From positions 62,001 to 126,000 of the forward strand of contig JAJEAR010000027.1 of NCBI GenBank assembly GCA_022822665.1: a stretch of 64,000 bases of DNA, given 5' to 3'. Origin of the DNA: Alphaproteobacteria bacterium (GTDB taxonomy: Bacteria > Pseudomonadota > Alphaproteobacteria > Thalassobaculales > Thalassobaculaceae). The notes under the pieces are model-generated. The model was not told the DNA's origin, did not search any database, and saw only the letters and a program-made list of their open reading frames with translations. The first letter of the stretch is position 1. Every line of letters starts with the position of its first letter. Below are positions 36,582-44,872 of this stretch, piece after piece. The translations under genes and the position numbers were made by a program.

Positions 36582-37310
36582 ATGGAATTCCTGTTTCCCC
36601 AATTGTTCGCTGCTCTTGGCGTTGCGGCTGCGGCCGGGCTGATGCGGGGCTATACGGGCGTGGGGTCCGGCATGCTGATGGCGCCGGTCTTTGCCATCCT
36701 GTTCGGCCCGGTGCAGACGGTCGCGATCATCATCCTCATGGATATCGTCGTCACCGGCCAGCTGCTTCCCGGTGTGCGGCGCGAGATCGACTGGAAGGTC
36801 ATCGCCCCGATGGGAGCGGCTGCTGCCCTGCTGATGCCGGCGGGAAGCTGGCTGCTCGTGACGCTCGATCCCGACCTCATCACGCGGGGGATCGCGCTGG
36901 TCGTGGTGGCGTTCTCGGTCGTGCTGATGGCGGGCTGGCGTTACGAAGGCGGGAAGAAGCTCTGGGCGACCATCAGTGTCGGGGGGCTGTCGGGGGTGCT
37001 TATGGCGTCAACGAGCATGGGAAATCCACCGGTAATGGCCTACCTGCTGTCCAGCCGGGATTCAGTGGCGACCAACCGTGCGAACTTCACCGGCTATTTC
37101 GCGGTCACGCTGGTCGCGCTGATCGCCATGATGGCGGTGGCTGGACTGATCGACGGCAATGCGGTCGCAACGGCGGCGATACTGCTGCCCGTGTTCATGA
37201 CCGGGGCCTGGGCCGGCTCCCGCCTCTTCCGCCAGTCGAGCGAAACGCTCTACCGCCGCGTCGCCCTCGGCCTCCTGTTCTGCGTCGGCATGTACGGCCT
37301 GCTTCGCTAA
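36582..37310 (+). CDS. TauE/SafE-family membrane permease
   Basis: A 242-residue protein with about eight hydrophobic spans in two halves. The first half has GLMRGYTGVGSGMLMAPVFA, the usual GxxGxGGG-like entry motif; the second has SVGGLSGVLMASTSMGNPPV, the family's GxxxGxxxGxxGPP equivalent. Members export or import sulfite, sulfoacetate or other small organic anions. ATG 36582 has no strong ribosome site. It is isolated between remnants; the 3' end touches the IS701-type relic on the other strand. Confidence 0.85.
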   Translation: MEFLFPQLFAALGVAAAAGLMRGYTGVGSGMLMAPVFAILFGPVQTVAIIILMDIVVTGQLLPGVRREIDWKVIAPMGAAAALLMPAGSWLLVTLDPDLITRGIALVVVAFSVVLMAGWRYEGGKKLWATISVGGLSGVLMASTSMGNPPVMAYLLSSRDSVATNRANFTGYFAVTLVALIAMMAVAGLIDGNAVATAAILLPVFMTGAWAGSRLFRQSSETLYRRVALGLLFCVGMYGLLR

Positions 37311-37690
37311 TGCTGCAGTTGCGTATTTGGTCGGTGCTTATGGTGAGAGACGGCGGCAGAGGCCTGGTGCATTTGTCGCCAGAGGGACCACTGGATGATG
37401 TCGGTCGGCCTGTTGTGTGTTTTGAAGACGAGGCGGGCGAGCAGGGTTCGGATTACGGGAACCGAGGGAACGAGAGCAGCGAACAGCGTCAAGCGGTGAC
37501 AGGCATCGTGGAACTCGTTTCGTTCCGTTTGCCGGATGCGGCGCGGCGCAGGTCTGCGGCAAGTTTGGCGAGGAAGACGGCGGCGGCCATGACGAGACTG
37601 ATATGGCGATGCCAGCCGTGCCAGGAGCGGGCCTCGCAATGATGGAAGCCGAGGTGAGCCATGCAGCTCCTGGCGCATGATCGAAAAAAA
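37307..37690 (-). pseudogene. IS701-type transposase, C-terminal relic
   Basis: Minus-strand frames give LGFHHCEARSWHGWHRHISL, then VMAAAVFLAKLAADLRR, and, in another frame, ARLVFKTHNRPTDIIQWSLW, then RQMHQASAAVSHHKHR. This is the end of IS701-type DDE transposases (usually LGLDHFEGRSWxGxHHH...WSxWRRxHQAxAxxSHY). The N-terminal and catalytic portions are gone, replaced by the VapC gene, and at least one frameshift is present. Confidence 0.68.
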
Positions 37691-37727
37691 CTCTGCGATG
37701 CAGGGTCATGCGCACACCGGTCGTTTC

Positions 37728-38147
37728 CTACGCCGTCCACGGATCGACGGTCCTTAATCCCGCCGCCTCGAACGGCGCGGTGTCCCGCGTCGCCACCATC
37801 ATGCCATTGGCCGCGGCGGTTGCCGCAATGTACCCGTCGGACACCGGGATCGTCCGCCCTTCGAACCGGGCCTTCGCCATCAGTTCGGCATAGGCCTGTG
37901 AGGCCGCAAGATCGAAGGGCAGCACCCGCCCGGCGAACATTGGCAAGACCCGCTCTTCCAGATCGCCATGCAGTCGGTGTCGCCGGCGGCCGGCCGGCAG
38001 CGACCAGACCCCGAAACGCAACTCGGCGACGGTAATGGCGGACAGATACAGTGTCTCCAACGCCTGCGCGTCGAGCCATTCGGCGACGCGCGGTTCCGGA
38101 GCCCTGCGCAGCGGCGCCGACACCACGTTGGTGTCTATGAGGATCAT
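37728..38147 (-). CDS. vapC: VapC/FitB-type PIN-domain ribonuclease toxin
   Basis: A 139-residue toxin. The PIN-domain acidic residues are all present: D5 in MILIDTNVVS, E42 in VAELRFG, D104 in VSDGYIAAT and D122 in ATRDTAPFE. It should cleave RNA in a magnesium-dependent way. ATG 38147 overlaps the antitoxin stop by 4 bases. Among the toxin-antitoxin loci of this window it is one of two with an intact toxin. Length is typical for FitB-like VapC proteins. Confidence 0.93.
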   Translation of the reverse strand: MILIDTNVVSAPLRRAPEPRVAEWLDAQALETLYLSAITVAELRFGVWSLPAGRRRHRLHGDLEERVLPMFAGRVLPFDLAASQAYAELMAKARFEGRTIPVSDGYIAATAAANGMMVATRDTAPFEAAGLRTVDPWTA

Positions 38148-38395
38148 TCCAGATCGATCGGCTGGGCCGGAGCGGTATCACGTTGTGCGAAGCCCGCGAA
38201 TTCCTCATCCGTCAACCCGGCGCGCTGGCCGACGGCGGTCAGCAGAGTTCCCAGCGTTGCCCGCCCTTCCGGCAGGACCGTTTCCGCCAGGATGGCGCGC
38301 ACCTCGGCCTCGGTGCTGCGGCCCCTCAGGGCCGCCCGTACACGCAGGGCGCGATGCACTTCGTCGGGCAGGTTGCGCACGGTCAGCATGGCCAT
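38144..38395 (-). CDS. vapB: VapB/FitA-type ribbon-helix-helix antitoxin
   Basis: An 83-residue protein. The N-terminal ribbon-helix-helix is MLTVRNLPDEVHRALRVRAA with RGRSTEAEVRAILAETV, as in FitA. The C-terminal ~35 residues (LTDEEFAGFAQRDTAPAQP) would plug the VapC active site. ATG 38395 or 38389. The upstream 45 bases are relatively AT-rich (ATATTG elements at two places), a likely autoregulated promoter, though no clear consensus pair is seen. Confidence 0.92.
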   Translation of the reverse strand: MAMLTVRNLPDEVHRALRVRAALRGRSTEAEVRAILAETVLPEGRATLGTLLTAVGQRAGLTDEEFAGFAQRDTAPAQPIDLE

Positions 38396-38858
38396 AGTCG
38401 ATTATCCAATATGTCTTCGATGCATTCAATATCCCAAAATGAAGGCGTTTTTGCAAGTGCTTGCCCGGATTCAGGCTCACCGAGAGGGCTACATCGCTGA
38501 ATGCCGCTTCCCGATCGGGAAGCCCCTCGAAACCAGGTTTCGCATGAGAACCGCGTAAGAACGCCGCGTCGACAGGCCGGGCGTTGACGCATCGAAGCAT
38601 GTGAAGCTGACCGGTACTGATCGTTCGAACGGCTTGATCAACCATCGCTCACCCGAAAACACCCCGGCGCGCATCGCGGTGTGGAGCAATCCGGCAGCTC
38701 GTTCGGTTCATACCCTGAAGCTCAACGGTTCAAGTCGTGACTGATATGCCGCCTTTCCCCGACATTGGCCCGGGCATGCCGCCCTTTTCGCGATGCCTGG
38801 CCCCGGCAGCGTCACGGTTGTCATTCGTGTGTCCAGGGTGTAGGTGCTGCCACCTGCG
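38396..38858 (+). other. Intergenic region between vapBC and hyuA
   Basis: 463 bases separating divergent vapBC and hyuAB. It contains the paired palindromes at 38506-38542 and a short hairpin (AGGTG/CACCT, 38842-38855) just before the hyuA start. No gene recognised. Confidence 0.5.
38506..38542. repeat. Two adjacent perfect palindromes
   Basis: GCTTCCCGATCGGGAAGC (38506-38523) is an 18-base perfect palindrome. Four bases on, CGAAACC-A-GGTTTCG (38528-38542) is a second palindrome with 7-bp arms. Paired stems of this kind resemble REP/BIME units or a divergent operator between vapBC and hyuAB. No second copy was noticed elsewhere in the window. Confidence 0.65.
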
Positions 38859-41000
38859 ATGATCACGGAAAAGGGGCTCACTGCGGTGGCGGCAGGCACG
38901 AATACGCACGGCGGCAGCGACGCGGTCCATGACGGCGTGCGCGTTGGCGTCGATATAGGCGGTACCTTTACGGACGTTGTGCTGGAGGGACCGGGAGGAC
39001 GCGCCTCGGCCAAGGTGCTGACAACACCGCATGCGCCGGAAAACGCGGTTGTCGACGCCCTGGAGGAGGTCCTGGCGGCAGCCGGTCTGGCCGCCGGTGA
39101 CGTCGGCCTGCTGCTGCATGGCACCACCCTTGCCACCAACGCTATCCTCCAGCGCAGCGGCGCATGCACCGCCTTCATCACCACCAGCGGATTCCGCGAC
39201 GTCCTGGAGGTCGGCTACGAGAGCCGCTACGACCAGTACGACCTCATGATCGAGAAGGTGGCGCCGATCGTGCCGCGCCGCCTGCGCTTCCCGGTCCCCG
39301 AACGTGTCGACAGCGCCGGCCGGATCATCGAGCCGCTGTGCGAGGAGGCGGTTCGCGCCGTGGTCCCGCAGCTGGTCGAGGCCGGGGTCGAGAGCGTGGC
39401 GGTCGGTTTCCTGCACGGCTATGCGAACCCGCGGCACGAGCGGCGGGTCGAGGAAATTCTCGCCGGGCTCATGCCCGGACTGTCGGTCACCCTTGCCTCC
39501 GAGGTGTGTCCGGAGGTGCGCGAGTACGAGCGGTTCACCACCGCCAGCGTCAATGCCTATGTCCGCCCACTCATGGAGGGGTACCTCGCGCGACTCGAGG
39601 AACTGGTTGCCGGCCTCGGACTTCGCTGCCCGATCCTGCTGATGACGTCGGGCGGAGGGCTTGCCACGATCGAGACCGCGCGGCGCCAGCCGGTGCGCCT
39701 CGTCGAGTCGGGTCCGGCGGGCGGCGTGCTGCTGGCACGCGACATCGCCGCCCGGGCCGGGCTCGACAAGGTGATGTCCTTCGACATGGGCGGAACCACG
39801 GCGAAGATCTGCTTCATCGAGGACCTCGAGCCGCGCAGGGCCCGGGAATTCGAGGTCGACCGCCAGGCTCGGTTCATGAAGGGCAGCGGGCTTCCGCTGC
39901 GTATCCCGGTCATCGAGATGGTGGAAATCGGGGCCGGCGGCGGCTCGATCGCGCGCATCGACCGGCTCGGACGGATCTCGGTCGGACCGGAGAGCGCGGG
40001 CGCCGAGCCGGGACCGGCCGGGTACGGTCGCGGCGGCGAGGATGCGACCATCACCGACGCCGACATCGTGCTCGGGCGCATCGACCCCGACGGGTTTGCC
40101 GGCGGACGGATCGAGCTGCAGCCCGCACTCTCGGTCGAGGCGGTTGACCGCGCTGTCGGTGCCAGCCTGCAACTCGACGCCGGCGAGGCGGCGCACGGGA
40201 TCGTCGAGATCGTTGACGAGACCATGTCGAACGCGGCACGGGTGCTGGCGGTCGAAGAGGGCAAGGTCGCTTCGGAGCAGACGATCATTGCCTTCGGCGG
40301 GGCGGCGCCGCTGCATGCGTGCCGCATCGCCGAGAAGCTCGGGATCGACCGGATCCTGGTCCCGGTTGACGCCGGGGTCGGTTCGGCGATCGGTTTCCTG
40401 CGCGCACCGGTTGCCTACGAGGTTGTGCGCAGCCTGAACATGCGCTTGTCGAGCCTCGACGTCGACGCCGTCAACCGGGTGCTGACGGAGATGCGCGAGG
40501 AGGCACGCGGCGTCGTGCAGTCGGGTGCCTTCGGTGCACCGCTCGAGGAACGCCGGGTCGCCTACATGCGCTACCTCGGCCAGGGCCACGAGATCACGGT
40601 CCCGCTCGAGGCGAGCGAGTTGCGCGCGGATGACGTACGGACCCTGCAGGACGCCTATGACCGTGAGTACCGCCGGCTGTACAAGCGGATCATTCCCGAC
40701 GCCGACGTGGAGATCCTCTCCTGGGGGCTGACCGTCTCGACAGCCTGGGAGCCGCCGGCGCCCGAGACCGGCGCCGACGCGCGTCTTTCGGTCAGGCCGG
40801 CCGGACAACGGCAGATCCATGACACCAGAAGTGGCGCCGCCATCAGCATCCCGCTCTATCGCCGGGCCGACATCCCGGTCGGCGGAGAGCTTGCCGGGCC
40901 GGCGCTGATCGTCGAGGAGCAGACGTCGACCTTCGTGACCCACGGATTCCGGGCAACGCTGGTTTCCGGTGGCAATATCGTGCTCGAACGGCAGCAGTGA
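38859..41000 (+). CDS. hyuA: Hydantoinase/oxoprolinase family protein, HyuA-type subunit
   Basis: A 713-residue ATP-dependent amidase subunit. The N-terminal ASKHA-type phosphate loop GVDIGGTFTD lies at residues 30-39, LLHGTTLATNA follows, and a second phosphate motif KVMSFDMGGTTAK is near residue 310. The C-terminal half includes FGGAAPLHACRIAEKLGI. It probably hydrolyses a cyclic amide such as 5-oxoproline, a hydantoin or an N-methyl lactam together with the HyuB subunit. ATG 38859 is a best guess; GTG 38844 is also in frame and neither has a strong ribosome site. Confidence 0.9.
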   Translation: MITEKGLTAVAAGTNTHGGSDAVHDGVRVGVDIGGTFTDVVLEGPGGRASAKVLTTPHAPENAVVDALEEVLAAAGLAAGDVGLLLHGTTLATNAILQRSGACTAFITTSGFRDVLEVGYESRYDQYDLMIEKVAPIVPRRLRFPVPERVDSAGRIIEPLCEEAVRAVVPQLVEAGVESVAVGFLHGYANPRHERRVEEILAGLMPGLSVTLASEVCPEVREYERFTTASVNAYVRPLMEGYLARLEELVAGLGLRCPILLMTSGGGLATIETARRQPVRLVESGPAGGVLLARDIAARAGLDKVMSFDMGGTTAKICFIEDLEPRRAREFEVDRQARFMKGSGLPLRIPVIEMVEIGAGGGSIARIDRLGRISVGPESAGAEPGPAGYGRGGEDATITDADIVLGRIDPDGFAGGRIELQPALSVEAVDRAVGASLQLDAGEAAHGIVEIVDETMSNAARVLAVEEGKVASEQTIIAFGGAAPLHACRIAEKLGIDRILVPVDAGVGSAIGFLRAPVAYEVVRSLNMRLSSLDVDAVNRVLTEMREEARGVVQSGAFGAPLEERRVAYMRYLGQGHEITVPLEASELRADDVRTLQDAYDREYRRLYKRIIPDADVEILSWGLTVSTAWEPPAPETGADARLSVRPAGQRQIHDTRSGAAISIPLYRRADIPVGGELAGPALIVEEQTSTFVTHGFRATLVSGGNIVLERQQ

Positions 41001-41011
41001 GGATCAGGGCA

Positions 41012-42676
41012 ATGGCACGCAGCAACGGACTTGATGTCATCGAACGCCAGGTCATGTGGAACCGGCTGATCTCGGTGGTGGAGGAACAGGCGCAGACCCT
41101 GCTTCGCACCGCCTTCGCCCCGATCGTGCGCGAGTGCGGCGACCTGTCGGCCGGGGTGTTCGATCTGAAGGGCCGGATGCTGGCCCAGGCGGTGACGGGA
41201 ACGCCCGGCCACGTGAACTCGATGGCCGAGTCCGTGCAGCACTTCATTCGTCACTTCCCGATCGCGGAGATGAACGAGGGCGACATCTACATCACCAACG
41301 ACCCGTGGATGGGGACCGGCCACCTGAACGACTTCGTGCTGACCACGCCCACTTTCCGCAACGGCCGGCTGGTCGGGATGTTCTCGTGTACGTCGCACCT
41401 GACCGACATCGGTGGTCTCGGCACCGGCCCCGATGCAACCGATGTGCACATGGAGGGGATCTACATTCCGATGCTGAAGCTCGCCGACCGCGGCCGCATC
41501 GACGAGACCCTGATGGCGATGATCCGGCGCAATACCCGCGAGCCGATCGAGTGCGAGGGCGACGTCTACTCGCTCGCCGCCTGCAACGAGGTCGGCTGCG
41601 TGCGTCTCGTCGAGATGATGGACGAGTTCGGACTGGAGGACCTTGGCGAACTGGCCGACTACATCGTCACCAGCTCGCGGCGCGCGGTGCTCGACGAGGT
41701 CGCCGCACTGCCGAAGGGCCGCTATCACAACGTCATGACGGTGGATGGCTACGACCGGCCGATCGACCTGGTGGCGACGCTCGAGATCGCCGACGACGGG
41801 GTCCGGGTCGACTATGACGGCACCTCCGCGATGTCGCGATACGGGGTCAACGTGCCGATGGCCTACACCACGGCCTATACCTGTTTCGGGCTCGGTTGTG
41901 CGATCGCGCCGGGGGTGCCGAACAATGCCGGCTCGCTGTCCGCCTTCCGGGTGACGGCGCCGGACCGCTCGATCCTGAACGCGCCGTATCCGGCCGCGGT
42001 CTGCGCGCGCCACCTGATCGGCCAGCTGCTGCCCGACGTCGTGTTCGGTTGCCTGGAACAGGTGGTCCCGGAGCGGGTGCCGGCCGAGGGCGCGTCGGCG
42101 CTGTGGAACCTGACCTTCCGCGGCGAGACCGACCGGGGCGCGAACGAGCGGACCATGTTTGCCTTCACCGCGGTCACCAACGGCGGGACCGGAGCGCGCG
42201 GTGTGAAGGACGGGCTGAACGGCACCGCCTACCCGAGCGGGGTGAAGGGAACGCCGGTGGAGATCGTCGAGACCATGACGCCGGTGTTGTTCCGCCGCAA
42301 GGAACTGCGTACCGACTCCGCCGGTGCCGGTACCTGGCGCGGCGGCGCCGGTCAGATCATCGAGGTCGAGACCGCGAACAAGACCGACATGGACCTGCTG
42401 GCAGCCTACGAACGCATCGATCACCCGGCCCGCGGCCGGGCTGGCGGCGGTACCGGCGAGCCGGGCGCGGTCTACCTTGCGTCGGGAACCAGGCTGAAGG
42501 GCAAGGGTACCCAGGTGATCCCGGCCGGCGAACGGCTCGTGGTCCACACGCCGGGTGGCGGCGGGCATGGACCCGCGTCTGCCCGCCCGCCCGAGGCGGT
42601 CGCGGCCGACGTTGCCGACGGCATTGTCAGCGAAGCGGCGGCGGGCGCCGACTACGCCTGGCAGCCGCACGGTTGA
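41012..42676 (+). CDS. hyuB: Hydantoinase B/oxoprolinase family protein, HyuB-type subunit
   Basis: A 554-residue partner of HyuA. Landmarks are FAPIVRECGDLSAGVFDLKGRM, the metal-site-like NDPWMGTGHLNDFVLTTP, HLTDIGGLG, AYTCFGLGCAIAPGVPNNAG and the C-terminal TPGGGGHG. ATG 41012 starts 11 bases after the hyuA stop; a GTG at 40997 overlaps that stop and is an alternative. A stem followed by TATTT at 42701-42721 could end the transcript. Faces the TRAP operon, which may import the substrate. Confidence 0.9.
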   Translation: MARSNGLDVIERQVMWNRLISVVEEQAQTLLRTAFAPIVRECGDLSAGVFDLKGRMLAQAVTGTPGHVNSMAESVQHFIRHFPIAEMNEGDIYITNDPWMGTGHLNDFVLTTPTFRNGRLVGMFSCTSHLTDIGGLGTGPDATDVHMEGIYIPMLKLADRGRIDETLMAMIRRNTREPIECEGDVYSLAACNEVGCVRLVEMMDEFGLEDLGELADYIVTSSRRAVLDEVAALPKGRYHNVMTVDGYDRPIDLVATLEIADDGVRVDYDGTSAMSRYGVNVPMAYTTAYTCFGLGCAIAPGVPNNAGSLSAFRVTAPDRSILNAPYPAAVCARHLIGQLLPDVVFGCLEQVVPERVPAEGASALWNLTFRGETDRGANERTMFAFTAVTNGGTGARGVKDGLNGTAYPSGVKGTPVEIVETMTPVLFRRKELRTDSAGAGTWRGGAGQIIEVETANKTDMDLLAAYERIDHPARGRAGGGTGEPGAVYLASGTRLKGKGTQVIPAGERLVVHTPGGGGHGPASARPPEAVAADVADGIVSEAAAGADYAWQPHG

Positions 42677-42700
42677 CCGCCCCGGGCAACGCACCGCTTC

Positions 42701-42721
42701 CCGGGTGATCGCCCGGTATTT
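42701..42721 (+). terminator. Possible terminator after hyuB
   Basis: CCGGG (42701-42705), loop TGATCG and CCCGG (42712-42716) form a 5-bp GC stem followed by TATTT, 25 bases past the hyuB stop. Short stem and weak T-run, so only tentative. Confidence 0.4.
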
Positions 42722-42942
42722 GCGCAACCGGCGGGCAGGGGCGCGTCGCACCTGGACCACCGTGGCACCGCTTGAGCTGGCGCGTCACGGCAGTACCGTG
42801 CGGAAAGGACCCGGAATCTGGATACCGGGTCGGGAAGTGCGCGCGGGCCCGGTTACTCCCGGCACGCCGGGACAGGGGCGCAGCGCGTTCCCGGACCGGT
42901 CCCCTCGCGACGGATCCCTGATTCCGGGACGACGGCTCTTCG

Positions 42943-42968
42943 CCCGGTTCCACGGCCCGGTTCCACGG
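42943..42968. repeat. Tandem 13-base direct repeat beside the dctM stop
   Basis: CCCGGTTCCACGG occurs twice back to back (42943-42955 and 42956-42968), ending one base before the dctM stop codon. Probably a slippage duplication; a variable number would not alter the protein. Confidence 0.7.
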
Positions 42969-42969
42969 A

Positions 42970-44274
42970 TCAGCCCGACAGCTTGATGGTATCGGGCAGG
43001 AACATCACGATTTCGGGGAAGACGGTGATCAGCACCGCCATCCCGGACATGATGAAGAAGAACGGCAGGGTGGCGAGCGCGATGCGGCCGATCTTCTCGC
43101 CGGTCATGCCCTGGATCACGAACAGGTTGAACCCGACCGGCGGCGTGATCTGGGCCATCTCGACGACGATCACCAGGAAGATGCCGAACCAGATCTTGTC
43201 GAACCCGGCCTGGGTGACCAGGGCCAGGGTGATCGGCAGGGTCATCACGATGCTCGACATGCCCTCGAGCACGCAGCCGAGAATGGCGTAGAACACCAGC
43301 AGCAGCATGATCAGCCCGAAGGGAGAGAGGCCGAGAGCCGCGATCTCCCCGGCAATGATCCGCGGCACGCCGAGGTAGCCGATCGCGATCGAGAGAAAAT
43401 ACGCACCGGCCACGATCAGCCCGATCATCGAGATGGTCCGGACCGCGCCGTAACAGGCCTGGCGCATGTTGCCGATGGTGAGCGTGCCCTGCAGCCCGCT
43501 CACGATCAGCGCGCCGACCACGCCGACTGCGGCCGCCTCGGACGGGCTGGCGTACCCGCCGTACATCGACCCGAGGACCAGCAGGATCAGGAACACCACC
43601 GGGGTGAGGTGCCGGAGCCCGGCAATCCGCTCAGCGAGCGGGATCGAGTCGTCGGTGGCGCTCGCGTCGGCCGGCCGCGTCAGGGTACGCACGGCGATAT
43701 AGAGCATGTAGCCCAGCGCCAGCAGCAGGCCCGGGACCACGCCGGCGATGAACAGCTTCAGGATCGATGTCTCCGACAGCACGCCGTAGACGATGAGCAC
43801 CAGGCTCGGCGGGATCAGCTGGCCGTGGGTGCCGGCACCCGCGAGCGACCCCATCGACAGGTCGCGGTCGTAGCCGCGCCGGAACAGCTCGGTGAGCGTG
43901 ATCCGGCCCACCGTCGCCGTGGTGGCGGCCGAGGAGCCGGAGATGGCGGCGAACAGGGTGCAGCCGAGCACGTTGACGTGCAGCAGTCGGCCGGGCAGCC
44001 GGGTGGTCCAGGGCGTGATCCCGGTAAACAGTGTTTCCGACAACCGGGTGCGAAACAGGATCTCCGCCATCAGGATGAACATCGGCAGTGCCAGCAGTTC
44101 CGGCGTCGTGGTCACGTTCCAGACCATCTGCGAGAGCAGCTTTTCCACCGGCACCGACCGGAAGATGCCGAGCGAGATCAGTCCGACCGAGATCAGCGAC
44201 ACGGTCACCCAGACCCCGGCGGCGAGGGTAACGGCCAGCAGGCCTAGCACCGTGATGACGATGGTGATGGTCAC
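42970..44274 (-). CDS. dctM: TRAP transporter large permease subunit
   Basis: A 434-residue inner-membrane protein with about 12 spans, the sodium-driven channel of a TRAP carboxylate transporter. Landmarks are LPMFILMAEILFRTRLSETLF, GCTLFAAISGSSAATTATVGRI, LAGAGTHGQLIPPSLVLIVYG and the terminal MAQITPPVGFNLFVIQGMTGEKI. It starts 9 bases after the small-subunit stop. Length typical for DctM/SiaM. Confidence 0.93.
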   Translation of the reverse strand: MTITIVITVLGLLAVTLAAGVWVTVSLISVGLISLGIFRSVPVEKLLSQMVWNVTTTPELLALPMFILMAEILFRTRLSETLFTGITPWTTRLPGRLLHVNVLGCTLFAAISGSSAATTATVGRITLTELFRRGYDRDLSMGSLAGAGTHGQLIPPSLVLIVYGVLSETSILKLFIAGVVPGLLLALGYMLYIAVRTLTRPADASATDDSIPLAERIAGLRHLTPVVFLILLVLGSMYGGYASPSEAAAVGVVGALIVSGLQGTLTIGNMRQACYGAVRTISMIGLIVAGAYFLSIAIGYLGVPRIIAGEIAALGLSPFGLIMLLLVFYAILGCVLEGMSSIVMTLPITLALVTQAGFDKIWFGIFLVIVVEMAQITPPVGFNLFVIQGMTGEKIGRIALATLPFFFIMSGMAVLITVFPEIVMFLPDTIKLSG

Positions 44275-44283
44275 GGCCGTGTC

Positions 44284-44808
44284 CTATTCGACGCTGTACG
44301 ACTGCATGGCTTCCCGGTCATCGGGCTCATCCCCGATGACCAGGCGGATAAGGCGGGCCAGCATCTGCAGGGCCAGCAGCACCGCGCCGATGGCGAGCCC
44401 CGATGTCGGGTAGACCAGCGGCGTTTCGTCGGTGGTTGGCGAGAAGCTCCCGGTGGCCCAGGCGCGCCACGCATACAGCACCATGGCGTAGGCGAGGTAG
44501 GTGGTCACCCCGACCCCGAAGATGGTGGCCAGGAACTCGACGGTCCGCGCCACCCCCGGGATCCGGCTCGTGGTCAGGAAGGCGACCCTGACATGGCCGC
44601 CGGTTCGAAGGGTGAACGCCGCGCCCAGGAATATGGCACAGCCGAGGAAGTAGGAACTGTATTCCCACGCGAAGCTCAGCGAGAGATTGAACAGCGTGCG
44701 GCAGATGATCTCGGTGATGATCAGCACCACGATCATCAGCACCAGCAGCACGGCGACGAAGCCGGCAAGCCGGGAAAGCCGATCCACGGCGTTGAGCACT
44801 TTGTGCAT
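44284..44808 (-). CDS. dctQ: TRAP transporter small permease subunit
   Basis: A 174-residue four-span protein. The N-terminal span is followed by EIICRTLFNLSLSFAWEYSSYFLGCAIFLG, the family's typical R-x-x-FN...W-x-E-E/Y pattern, then TGGHVRVAFL. ATG 44808 has AGGGG six bases upstream. It is separated from dctP by a 13-bp perfect hairpin. Works with DctM as the membrane unit. Confidence 0.9.
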   Translation of the reverse strand: MHKVLNAVDRLSRLAGFVAVLLVLMIVVLIITEIICRTLFNLSLSFAWEYSSYFLGCAIFLGAAFTLRTGGHVRVAFLTTSRIPGVARTVEFLATIFGVGVTTYLAYAMVLYAWRAWATGSFSPTTDETPLVYPTSGLAIGAVLLALQMLARLIRLVIGDEPDDREAMQSYSVE

Positions 44809-44823
44809 CGGCATCCCCTGACT

Positions 44824-44852
44824 GCAGTTCTCCGGCGTGGCCGGAGAACTGC
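44824..44852 (-). promoter_or_regulatory. Strong hairpin between dctP and dctQ
   Basis: GCAGTTCTCCGGC (44824-44836) and its exact reverse complement (44840-44852) form a 13-bp stem with a GTG loop, in the gap between the dctP stop and the dctQ start. There is no T-run. Probably stabilises dctP mRNA or partially terminates transcription, giving more binding protein than permease. Confidence 0.7.
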
Positions 44853-44872
44853 GGTAACGGTCCCGGCCGAGA

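Noticed and set aside
38730..40943. Long open frame antisense to hyuA
   Set aside because: It mirrors the codon pattern of hyuA, has no recognisable domain or ribosome site, and is a typical high-GC shadow frame.
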